A stretch of 64,000 bases of DNA from an uncultured Christensenella sp. Its GTDB lineage: Bacteria; Bacillota; Clostridia; Christensenellales; Borkfalkiaceae. Positions within the stretch are counted from its first letter, which is position 1. The number at the start of each line of letters is the position of its first letter. Positions 44,434 through 52,187 of this stretch are shown one piece after another. The position numbers and the translations under genes were made by a program. The stretch lies in assembly GCA_910583545.1 (NCBI GenBank), contig CAJTXM010000007.1, positions 33,821 to 97,820 of the forward strand, in the 5' to 3' direction. Under the pieces are notes generated by a model. That model ran no database searches, was not told the DNA's origin, and worked only from the letters and a program-made list of their open reading frames with translations.

Positions 44434-45651
44434 ATGGCAAAGATGAAGAAAAAGACGAGAAGACTGCTTTTGAATCTTGCGTTCGTGGTGGTGCTCATCA
44501 CAGTGACGCTTGTAGTGCTTTTCGTCAGTCAGAAAGACGAACTTAATTTCCGTGATATTCTGGAATATTTTAAAAACAGCAATCCGGTGTGGATTGTTGC
44601 GGCTTTCGTCTGTATGCTGTTTTTCGAAATGTTCGAAGGTTTCAGTCTCTATGTTCTTGCCCGCTTTTTCGGTCACAGGAGCAGACTCGTCTCGTCTATG
44701 TCATATTCGTTCGCCGATACGTTTTATTCGGTAATAACTCCGTCGGCTTCGGGCGGACAGCCTGCCATCGTTTACTATATGGCGCGCGACGGCGTAAGTG
44801 CAGGCAAGGCGAGCTTCGCCGTGCTGTTCAACGTAATCTGCTACACTGCGTCTATTTTCGTTATAGGTGTTGCGGCGCTTTGCATAAATCCTTCGATGTT
44901 CGGCGCGATAAATACGGTATTTGCGAAAGTGCTTGTAATTGTCGGCGCGGTGATACAGTTTGTTCTGCTCGGCTTCTTTATCGGCTGTATGTTCTTCGGG
45001 AAAGCGATAATAAAGATCGGCAACGGGCTGGTTTCGCTTCTTAATAAAATAAAAATTATCAAAAATCCCGACAAGTGGCGCAACAAAATTTCGGAAGAAG
45101 TGGCAAAATACAGCGCCTGCCGTCATATCTTAAAAGATAAGCCCGCGATAATTTTCACGACGTTGCTGTTCAATATACTTCAACGCGTTTCGCAGACGCT
45201 CATACCCTGTTTTGTATGTCTTGCGATAGATCCGCAGGCTCCGTTCTTAGAAATATTCGTCTTACAGGCGCTCGTTCTGTTCGGCTATAACTCTGTTCCC
45301 ATTCCCGGCGGTGTGGGCGCTTACGAATACCTTTTCATCAACGTCTATGCTCAGCTTTACGACAGCGGATTTATAATGCTTGCGCTTATGATTTCCCGAC
45401 TTATTTCATACTATATCTGTATGATTTTAAGCGGTGTCGTAACGCTTACTTACCATATGGCAACGGTCAAAAAACTGCCCGAAAGCGCAGTTGTGAAAGA
45501 CGGGGACTCCCCGACGGAATCAGAGCAAAATACAGATACCGCAGTCGCGGAAATCAGTGAAAAAACGGGCGGAGAAAAAAAGGAAATGCCCGAAGAAAAA
45601 GAGAATACGGAAGAAAATAAAGAGAATTATGACACGGAACACACCCCCTGA
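44434..45651 (+). CDS. Flippase-like membrane protein (UPF0104/MprF N-terminal type)
   Basis: This 405-residue membrane protein resembles the lysyl-phosphatidylglycerol synthase membrane region. It has about eight helices over residues 10-345. VITPSASGGQPAIVYYMARDG (about 100-120) and NSVPIPGGVGAYEYLF (about 288-303) are the family motifs. The last 60 residues are low-complexity Glu/Lys. It lacks the MprF synthase domain. First in an operon with psd and pssA, it likely moves or binds lipids. Confidence 0.8.
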   Translation: MAKMKKKTRRLLLNLAFVVVLITVTLVVLFVSQKDELNFRDILEYFKNSNPVWIVAAFVCMLFFEMFEGFSLYVLARFFGHRSRLVSSMSYSFADTFYSVITPSASGGQPAIVYYMARDGVSAGKASFAVLFNVICYTASIFVIGVAALCINPSMFGAINTVFAKVLVIVGAVIQFVLLGFFIGCMFFGKAIIKIGNGLVSLLNKIKIIKNPDKWRNKISEEVAKYSACRHILKDKPAIIFTTLLFNILQRVSQTLIPCFVCLAIDPQAPFLEIFVLQALVLFGYNSVPIPGGVGAYEYLFINVYAQLYDSGFIMLALMISRLISYYICMILSGVVTLTYHMATVKKLPESAVVKDGDSPTESEQNTDTAVAEISEKTGGEKKEMPEEKENTEENKENYDTEHTP

Positions 45652-46534
45652 GTCAGGGAAGACAAGAGAAACGCACGATCTGAAAACAATGAAGAGGACT
45701 AAGTCCTTAAAGTTTCTGTACGGCAACAGGTTGGGCGTTTTAGCTTTGCGTATCGCGTCGTCGCGTTGGATAGCCAATCTTATGGGTTGCTATCTCAATT
45801 CGCGTCTGTCAAAGCGCGGAATCGTAAAATTCATTAAAAACAACGGAATAAATATGTCGGAATACGAGCAGGTCAAATACCGCTCGTTCAACGATTTTTT
45901 TACTCGCAGGATACGCTCCGAATGCAGACCGTTCGACGGCGAAGACAGTTCGCTGATAAGCCCCTGCGACGCGAAGCTCACGGCTTTTCACATTAAGGAA
46001 GACAGGCTGTTTCACATTAAAAACATCGACTATACGTTAAGCGAGCTTTTAAAAAACGAAGAACTCGCCAGGGAATATTACGGCGGTATCTGTCTTATTT
46101 TCAGACTCACCGTAACCGATTATCACCGTTATATATTCTTTGACGGAGGTACGGCGGAAAAGCCCGTATTCATTAAGGGCAGACTGCATACGGTTCAGCC
46201 CGAAGCGTGTGAACGAAGAAAAGTATTCGCCGAAAACTGCCGTGAATATACTCTTCTGCATACGAATAACTTCGGCGACGCGATACAGATGGAAGTCGGA
46301 GCAATGTTCGTCGGCAGGATATCTAACAACGGCAAAACCAAGTTCGAGCGCGGCGAAGAAAAGGGGTATTTCGAATTCGGCGGTTCGACCGTGATTTTGC
46401 TTCTGAAAAAGGGCGTTGCCGAGATTGACGGGGAAATAACGTCAAACACGCGCGAACTTCTGGAAACGGTGGTAAAATGCGGCGAGCGCATAGGGGGTAC
46501 CCCCTGTTGGCGTTTGCAGAGCAAACGCCGGTAA
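45629..46534 (+). CDS. psd: Phosphatidylserine decarboxylase
   Basis: The enzyme makes phosphatidylethanolamine from phosphatidylserine. It is 301 residues long from ATG 45629; an ATG at 45689 is possible. The autocleavage site is GGST (about residues 250-253), where the common form is LGST, and the catalytic TVTDYHRYIFF histidine is present. It overlaps the previous gene by 23 bp. The last codons are formed by two adjacent palindromes (AGGGGGTACCCCCT at 46494-46507 and a 9-bp stem at 46511-46531), which look inserted. Confidence 0.92.
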   Translation: MTRNTPPESGKTRETHDLKTMKRTKSLKFLYGNRLGVLALRIASSRWIANLMGCYLNSRLSKRGIVKFIKNNGINMSEYEQVKYRSFNDFFTRRIRSECRPFDGEDSSLISPCDAKLTAFHIKEDRLFHIKNIDYTLSELLKNEELAREYYGGICLIFRLTVTDYHRYIFFDGGTAEKPVFIKGRLHTVQPEACERRKVFAENCREYTLLHTNNFGDAIQMEVGAMFVGRISNNGKTKFERGEEKGYFEFGGSTVILLLKKGVAEIDGEITSNTRELLETVVKCGERIGGTPCWRLQSKRR

Positions 46535-46560
46535 CAACATTAACTGTAAGAGGAAAGAGG

Positions 46561-47265
46561 ATGAAAAGATTTGTCGGCTTTTATCATTATGGAGTAATTT
46601 TGACGTATTTGTCGGTAGTTTCGGCAATTATCGGAATCGGACTTTCGGTCGTGGGATATCCGTTTTACGGCGGTATAATCTGTCTTTGGATATCGGGCGT
46701 ATGCGATGCGTTTGACGGCGCGGTGGCAAGGACGAGAAGAAACCGTTCGGAAGAGGACAAAATGTTCGGCGCTAAGATAGACTCTTTAAGCGACGTCATA
46801 GCTTTCGGCGTGGCTCCCGTTATGATAGGCTACGGAATGGGAATGCACGAGTGGTATTTTCAGATCCCGTTCGTTTTATACGTTCTGTGCGCGGTATGCC
46901 GTCTTGCATATTACGACGTCACCGACGAAATAAGAATGCGCGACCCCAACGCCGGCAGAAGGACTTCCTGCGAGGGCTTGCCCGTAACAAATGCGTCGAT
47001 AGGCGTTTCCGTTTTTTATCTCGTCGCGGTCACTTTCAGAGTGCTCGGCGGAACGGCAGGAATTCTCGTACCGAAACTTATAATGACGTTCTGCTATCTG
47101 CTCTGCTCGTTCCTGTTCGTGTTCAGGTTCAAAATGGTCAAACTCGGCGTCAAGGGGCTTTTAATAACTATCTCGATAGTAACGGTGCTTTGCGTGGGAC
47201 TCATCCTCGTGAACACCCTCGCCCTCGACGGCAGTATAAACCAGATTTTCCCGAAGCTCTATTGA
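46561..47265 (+). CDS. pssA: CDP-diacylglycerol-serine O-phosphatidyltransferase
   Basis: This 234-residue membrane enzyme makes phosphatidylserine, the substrate of psd just upstream. The CDP-alcohol transferase motif DAFDGAVARTR...GAKIDSLSD (about 50-80) is complete, with its metal-binding aspartates. About six helices are present. ATG 46561 follows GAGGAAAGAGG; a longer frame from 46477 overlaps psd and is rejected. Confidence 0.93.
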   Translation: MKRFVGFYHYGVILTYLSVVSAIIGIGLSVVGYPFYGGIICLWISGVCDAFDGAVARTRRNRSEEDKMFGAKIDSLSDVIAFGVAPVMIGYGMGMHEWYFQIPFVLYVLCAVCRLAYYDVTDEIRMRDPNAGRRTSCEGLPVTNASIGVSVFYLVAVTFRVLGGTAGILVPKLIMTFCYLLCSFLFVFRFKMVKLGVKGLLITISIVTVLCVGLILVNTLALDGSINQIFPKLY

Positions 47266-47266
47266 T

Positions 47267-47785
47267 ATGGAAACCTTAGGCAAAAAAATAAGCAATTTAA
47301 GACGCATTAAAAAAATATCGCAGGAACGGCTTGCGGAAGTTCTTGACGTTACCCGTCAGACAGTCTATCACTGGGAAGCGGATACATCGCAGCCGACGGG
47401 TGAAGCGTTAAAAGCAATGGCAGACTTTTTCGGCGTTGACGTAAGCTATTTTTTCGGCGACGAAATCAGCTGTGCGCGGGATTCACAACCTATGCCCGAA
47501 CCCGAAACGGACGACGGCGCGTACAGGATAGAGAAAAGACAAGTAAAAAATATTTACTTGTCCGTAATTCTTATATTATTGACCTTATGCGTTACGGTCT
47601 GTATTTTGGTAGGAAGCTTGATTATATGCGACGACGGAAATATGGGGTTCGTAAAGGAATTCGGTATTACCTGTCTTGTGATAGGCGTTTGCGGCGCAAC
47701 GGCATTATTAATCGTTTTGGCGGTTATTATTAAAAATCATATAAAAGCCAAAAAAAGCAAATCGGAAAGTGAAATTAAAAAGTAA
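47267..47785 (+). CDS. XRE-family regulator with membrane tail
   Basis: This 172-residue protein has an N-terminal Cro/CI helix-turn-helix (about 5-62, LRRIKKISQERLAEVLDVTR) and two hydrophobic helices (about 95-120 and 130-155) ending in a Lys/Ser-rich tail. It starts 1 bp after the pssA stop, so it is co-transcribed with the lipid genes. A membrane-anchored regulator is inferred; its targets are unknown. Confidence 0.85.
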   Translation: METLGKKISNLRRIKKISQERLAEVLDVTRQTVYHWEADTSQPTGEALKAMADFFGVDVSYFFGDEISCARDSQPMPEPETDDGAYRIEKRQVKNIYLSVILILLTLCVTVCILVGSLIICDDGNMGFVKEFGITCLVIGVCGATALLIVLAVIIKNHIKAKKSKSESEIKK

Positions 47786-47796
47786 TAAAAAATAAT

Positions 47797-47828
47797 AAAA
47801 AACGGAGGATAACGACCTCCGTTTTTTA
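47797..47828. terminator. Bidirectional terminator
   Basis: AAAAAACGGAGG/CCTCCGTTTTTT, a perfect 12-bp stem with a 7-nt loop. Confidence 0.95.
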
Positions 47829-47864
47829 TTAACAAAAATAAGAAATAGGTCATAAAAACTCCGA

Positions 47865-47941
47865 ATGTAAAAATATTTTTACATCTATTTTGCAAATGTA
47901 AAAATTTCTTTGCAGACAAATATAACAGCCGAGGTTATAAT
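47865..47941 (+). promoter_or_regulatory. Repeated operator-promoter module 1
   Basis: A perfect 20-bp palindrome ATGTAAAAATATTTTTACAT (47865-47884), a half-site ATGTAAAAAT (47896-47905), CAGACA and, 17 bp on, TATAAT (47936-47941). Near-identical modules occur at 49038 and 50209. Confidence 0.75.
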
Positions 47942-47997
47942 TACTAATGAAAAAAGGAAGTTATTTCCATTTAAAAAAAATAAAACGAGGAGAAAAA

Positions 47998-48930
47998 ATG
48001 AAAAAAATTTTCAGTATATTTGTAGCGACGATTATGGCGATATGTCTTTGCATACCGCTTGCCGCCTGCGGAGACGATAATAAAACAGAACCGACGACAA
48101 AGCGAATTATCGGCTTAAATTCCGAAAAAACTTATGTTAAAGGAAAATTCTATATTGAGCATCAAAATGCCGTGGATGGGAAAGCAATGTATTTAGATGT
48201 TTTATCTTACGATAAAATCGAAAAAGACGAGATTGAGGAGATAACCTTCGATATATCGTATATAGATATACCGCCTATTCACGGTGACGACGAGCCGCAG
48301 AAAGTAATAACCGAGCTTAAATGTGAAAAATTTGAGTTGAAATTCGGTGAGATAATTAATAAAGACGGTTATTACAAATATTTGGTCTGTATGTATTTGA
48401 AAGCGGATAAAATTATAAACGGGTTTAAAATCGACTCAATCAATATGAAAATTGCAGGAAGAGAATATAAATTTTCAAGCGAAATAGTCGTTCTGCGATT
48501 CAATAATTCTGTATATGTAACTCCTGAAATTTATTCAACTACTTCGTGCAATCCGATAAAGGGAAATAATGCTTTGTTAATAAATGTTCCCTATGAAATG
48601 GAATTGAAAAATTTGCAATTCCAGAATGAGGGATTTGAAATATTATCATATCATATTGAATATTTTGCAGGATACGGTGAGGAAGGTAATTTCTTAGACG
48701 GTGAAACGGTGTCAGAAAAGTTGCCGTGTACTCTTAAAGCCAACAAAACCTATTTGGTCTGTATAGAGGCTGCGTTGCCCGACGACTGTCTGTATTACAG
48801 CAATGATTTAAGAGCTGTGATGGAAATTCAAGGAGTTGAAATCGTTTACAGCAATATAGAAGAAAATGGGGGATGGGGCTTCAAAGGCTCGGCTGTAAGC
48901 TCTGATTTCGACGAGGACGCGCACGAATAA
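47998..48930 (+). CDS. Paralogous lipoprotein 1
   Basis: This 310-residue exported lipoprotein has signal peptide MKKIFSIFVATIMAICLCIP with lipobox LAAC. The start has GAGGAG upstream; a longer frame from 47947 reads through the leader and is rejected, because the matching frame in copy 2 contains a stop. The body is beta-rich and unrecognised, with the repeated phrases LSYDKIEKDE and AGREYKFSSEIV. It ends with SSDFDEDAHE, and the 3' end is nearly identical to copies 2 and 3 in patches. Confidence 0.75.
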   Translation: MKKIFSIFVATIMAICLCIPLAACGDDNKTEPTTKRIIGLNSEKTYVKGKFYIEHQNAVDGKAMYLDVLSYDKIEKDEIEEITFDISYIDIPPIHGDDEPQKVITELKCEKFELKFGEIINKDGYYKYLVCMYLKADKIINGFKIDSINMKIAGREYKFSSEIVVLRFNNSVYVTPEIYSTTSCNPIKGNNALLINVPYEMELKNLQFQNEGFEILSYHIEYFAGYGEEGNFLDGETVSEKLPCTLKANKTYLVCIEAALPDDCLYYSNDLRAVMEIQGVEIVYSNIEENGGWGFKGSAVSSDFDEDAHE

Positions 48931-48953
48931 AAGTTAAATTAATGCGGCAATAT

Positions 48954-48989
48954 AAGGCGGCGAGCGGAAAATTCCGCCCGCCGTCTTAT
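48954..48989 (+). terminator. Terminator of lipoprotein 1
   Basis: A GGCGGCGAGCGGAA/TTCCGCCCGCCGTC stem followed by TTATTTAT, also present after lipoproteins 2 and 3. Confidence 0.85.
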
Positions 48990-49037
48990 TTATCTGTTTT
49001 TTAAAATTCGTGCTTTGAATTTAAGTAAAAAAGCAAA

Positions 49038-49114
49038 ATGTAAAAATATTTTTACATTTATTTTCGATTTGTAAAATTTGCTTTGCAGACAAATACAACA
49101 GGCGATGGTATAAT
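49038..49114 (+). promoter_or_regulatory. Repeated operator-promoter module 2
   Basis: The same 20-bp palindrome (49038-49057), CAGACA and TATAAT (49109-49114). The half-site is degenerate here. Confidence 0.75.
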
Positions 49115-49168
49115 TACTAATGAAGAGGAAGTTATTTCAATTTTAAAAAAATAAAACGAGGAGAAAAA

Positions 49169-50101
49169 ATGAAAAAGATATTCAGTGTTTTTGTTGTAGC
49201 AATTATGGCGGTATGTATGTGCATACCGCTTGCTGCCTGCGGCGACGGCGGAAAAACCGACGATATTCCGACTAAAAGAATAGCGGGCATAGATTCCGAA
49301 AAAACATACGTCAAGGGAAAATTTTATCTTGAAAATCAATTTGCGTTTCACGAAAAGAGTATGTATTTAGAAGTTTTGTCCTATGATAAAATTGAAAAAG
49401 ACGAACTTGAAGCGATAACTTTTGATATTTCACACCATTATGAAATTCCGACGGTCGGCAATGAACCGCAGAAAATAATTACGGAACTCAGAGCGGATAA
49501 TTTTGAATTGAAGTTCGGAGAATCAAAGTGGCCGGATGGCTGTTACCATTATTACGTTTATATGAATTTGACTGCGGATAAAATGTTGGACGGATTTAAA
49601 ATAAATTCGATTAATATGACGATAGCGGGGAGAGCGTACAAGTTTTCAAGCGAAATTATCTTTCAGCTCAGGTCAAATCCTGTATATATTTCCCCGAATA
49701 CTTTCGGTAACACCGTCGGCGATCCTGTAAAAGGAGCGGACAGTATCTTAATTAATACGCGCTACGATATGACGCTGAAATCTCTTAATTATCAGACCGA
49801 AGGTTATGAAATTATTTCATACTATGCACAGAAGTTTGAAGGCTATACTTCCGACGGAAAGCCCAAAGACGGCGAAAAGATTTCGGAAAGCTTGCCGATA
49901 GAACTGAAAAAAGATCAGACTTATCAGATATTTGTAGAGGCTGTCGTACCCGACGACTGTCTGTATTACAGCAATGGGTTCGAAGCTATAGTTGAGATAC
50001 AGGGCGTTGAAATATTTTACTGTAATTATTCGGGTTTAGATTCTTATAATTTCAAAGGCTCGGCTGTAAGCTCTGATTTCGACGAGGACGCGCACGAATA
50101 A
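49169..50101 (+). CDS. Paralogous lipoprotein 2
   Basis: This 310-residue paralogue of lipoprotein 1 has lipobox LAAC after MKKIFSVFVVAIMAVCMCIP. The central part differs more from copies 1 and 3 than those differ from each other (for example QFAFHEKSMYLEV). Yet the last 30 or so codons and the terminator match copy 1 at the DNA level, which points to gene conversion. ACGAGGAG precedes the ATG. The function is unknown; it is presumably surface exposed. Confidence 0.75.
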   Translation: MKKIFSVFVVAIMAVCMCIPLAACGDGGKTDDIPTKRIAGIDSEKTYVKGKFYLENQFAFHEKSMYLEVLSYDKIEKDELEAITFDISHHYEIPTVGNEPQKIITELRADNFELKFGESKWPDGCYHYYVYMNLTADKMLDGFKINSINMTIAGRAYKFSSEIIFQLRSNPVYISPNTFGNTVGDPVKGADSILINTRYDMTLKSLNYQTEGYEIISYYAQKFEGYTSDGKPKDGEKISESLPIELKKDQTYQIFVEAVVPDDCLYYSNGFEAIVEIQGVEIFYCNYSGLDSYNFKGSAVSSDFDEDAHE

Positions 50102-50123
50102 AAGTTAAATTAATGCGGCAATA

Positions 50124-50161
50124 TAAGGCGGCGGGCGGAATTTTCCGCTCGCCGCCTTATT
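50124..50161 (+). terminator. Terminator of lipoprotein 2
   Basis: AAGGCGGCGGGCGGAA/TTCCGCTCGCCGCCTT followed by ATTTATC. Confidence 0.88.
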
Positions 50162-50208
50162 TATCTGTTTTTTAAAATTCGTGCTTTGAATTTAATTAAA
50201 AAAGCAAA

Positions 50209-50285
50209 ATGTAAAAATATTTTTACATCTATTTTGCAAATGTAAAAATTTCTTTGCAGACAAATACAAGAGCCGATGGTATAAT
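50209..50285 (+). promoter_or_regulatory. Repeated operator-promoter module 3
   Basis: The same 20-bp palindrome (50209-50228), a half-site, and TATAAT at 50280-50285. It drives the two-gene unit with the secreted protein and lipoprotein 3. Confidence 0.75.
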
Positions 50286-50341
50286 TACTAATGAAAAAAG
50301 GAAGTTATTTCCATTTAAAAAAACAAAAAGGAGCAAACGAA

Positions 50342-51160
50342 ATGACAAATTCAAAAAGTAAAAACTTCGGCAAAAAATTAGTGGCAATCTTACTTTCCGC
50401 AGTCGCGGTAACCGTCCCTGCCTTGACTTTCGGCTTAACTTCTAACAAGGTTAAAGCCGCAACGGCTATTCCGCCTATAGGAATGGAAGTATCAAGAAAA
50501 GAAGATGCGTGGGTTATAAAAGATACTACCTGCGTAAAAAGATGGCATGAATATAAAATTTCTGTATATTATATGGGAGCATACGAGAATATTTTCGTTA
50601 ATTGCTTACATAAACCAGTTAATGTTACCAGTCCGAAAAAAATTGAATTCAAAAGAGAAGAGCAACTTTATACAGAATATTCGTTGGCGGAAACGACTAC
50701 AACTGATATCGAGAATCACTGGCACCTTACAAAGGGCGGTGATATTTACAATTATTTATCGCACATAAGCGACTATCTTACCGAAGATTATACAAAGTAT
50801 TTTAGTAAATCTATTGTGGAATCAATAGAGAGATCGAATTATACCGCTCTGCGTTATGGACATGAGTTTAATGTCGGCACAGCCGGATATCCGATAAACG
50901 AATACTACGGAGACGTGCTTACGTTGGTTAAAGCCTATAAATTCAAAATTGTAGTTCATCAGCAACAGCATGCAAAAACACGTTCAAGTGCATTAAGTGA
51001 ATGGAGCGCATATAAGCTTGAAGAAGTATGGGACAACGAATATATTGTTTATTCCACGTATTATAATCCGGACGGCAATTACGTCAGAAGGTTTGGTTCG
51101 CTTGGAACTTATGACGAATATCAGGCTCTTATAAACAATGAAAATAAAAACCCCGTATAA
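50342..51160 (+). CDS. Unknown secreted protein
   Basis: This 272-residue protein has a Sec signal peptide (hydrophobic KKLVAILLSAVAVTVPALTF, likely cleaved after VKA) and no lipobox. The start is ATG 50342 with AAAAGGAG upstream; a frame from 50291 runs through the shared leader and is rejected. The mature part is rich in Tyr, Glu and Thr with no recognised domain. It shares a promoter with lipoprotein 3, 12 bp downstream, so it may act with it at the cell surface. Confidence 0.65.
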   Translation: MTNSKSKNFGKKLVAILLSAVAVTVPALTFGLTSNKVKAATAIPPIGMEVSRKEDAWVIKDTTCVKRWHEYKISVYYMGAYENIFVNCLHKPVNVTSPKKIEFKREEQLYTEYSLAETTTTDIENHWHLTKGGDIYNYLSHISDYLTEDYTKYFSKSIVESIERSNYTALRYGHEFNVGTAGYPINEYYGDVLTLVKAYKFKIVVHQQQHAKTRSSALSEWSAYKLEEVWDNEYIVYSTYYNPDGNYVRRFGSLGTYDEYQALINNENKNPV

Positions 51161-51172
51161 AGGAGCAACATA

Positions 51173-52099
51173 ATGAAAAAAGCAGTAAATTTTTTCATAA
51201 CCGCATTACTTGCTATATGTATGATTTTTCCGCTTGCTGCCTGTGGCGAAAAAGAAAAAGCCGAGGAACTTCCGATTAAAAGAATTATCGGTCTTGACTC
51301 TGAAAAGACTTATGCAAAAGGAGAATTTTATATTGACAATAACAATGACGTGGATTGGCAAGATATGAGTGTAGACGTATTGTCTTACGACAAAATCGAA
51401 AAGGACGAGCTTGAAGCGATAACCTTTCATCTATCATATTTAGATATATATCCCGATGTCGGCGACGAATCGCCAATTACAGAGCTTAAATGTGAAGAAT
51501 TCGAGTTAAAATTCGGTGAAACGATAAATAAAGACGGATATTATTCATATTTGGTCGTGATGTACGTGACAGCGGACAAGGTTTCAAACGGGTTTGTAAT
51601 CGATTCAATAAATATGACGATAGCAGGAAGAGAATACAAATTTTCAAGCGAAATCGTCGTTCAGACATTCAGAAATTCAGTATATGTAACTCCCGAAATG
51701 TATGGAAAAATTACATGCGATCCGAGAAAGGGCAATAACGCACTGCTGATAAGAGTTCCCTATGATATGGAATTGAAAAGTCTGCAATTTCAGACCGAGG
51801 GGTTTGAAATACTGTCGTTTCATTTGGAGTATTTTGGCGGATACGGAGATTACGGAACGTTTATAGACGGTGAAACGGTTTCTGAAAAGTTGCCGTGTAC
51901 ACTTAAAGCCAACAAAACCTATTTGGTCTGTATAGAGGCGGCTATGCCCGACGACTGTCTGTATTACAGCAATGATTTAAGAGCTGTGATGGAAATTCAA
52001 GGAGTTGAAATCGTTTACAGCAATATAGAAAGTGATGCAACGTGGGGCTTTGACGGGTCGGCAATAAGTTTGGATTTTGACGAGGAAGAGTACGAATAA
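51173..52099 (+). CDS. Paralogous lipoprotein 3
   Basis: This 308-residue paralogue of lipoproteins 1 and 2 has lipobox LAAC after MKKAVNFFITALLAICMIFP. It is closest to copy 1, and the last third (LPCTLKANKTYLVCIEAA onwards) is almost identical at the DNA level. It lacks its own promoter module and is second in the unit with the secreted protein (GGAG before the ATG). The acidic C-terminus ends DFDEEEYE. The role is unknown. Confidence 0.75.
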   Translation: MKKAVNFFITALLAICMIFPLAACGEKEKAEELPIKRIIGLDSEKTYAKGEFYIDNNNDVDWQDMSVDVLSYDKIEKDELEAITFHLSYLDIYPDVGDESPITELKCEEFELKFGETINKDGYYSYLVVMYVTADKVSNGFVIDSINMTIAGREYKFSSEIVVQTFRNSVYVTPEMYGKITCDPRKGNNALLIRVPYDMELKSLQFQTEGFEILSFHLEYFGGYGDYGTFIDGETVSEKLPCTLKANKTYLVCIEAAMPDDCLYYSNDLRAVMEIQGVEIVYSNIESDATWGFDGSAISLDFDEEEYE

Positions 52100-52120
52100 A
52101 ACTAAATTTGCACGGCAATA

Positions 52121-52160
52121 TAAGGCGGCGAGCGGAAAATTCCGCTCGCCGCATATCTTA
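52121..52160 (+). terminator. Terminator of lipoprotein 3
   Basis: The same GC-rich stem as after copies 1 and 2 (GGCGAGCGGAA/TTCCGCTCGCC). It is adjacent to the convergent ypeB end. Confidence 0.85.
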
Positions 52161-52187
52161 TTTTAATTATCGGTGTTTTTCGATAAA

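Noticed and set aside
47947..47997. Longer N-terminus for lipoprotein 1
   Set aside because: The same leader in copy 2 contains a stop codon, and the signal peptide begins at 47998 with a good ribosome-binding site.
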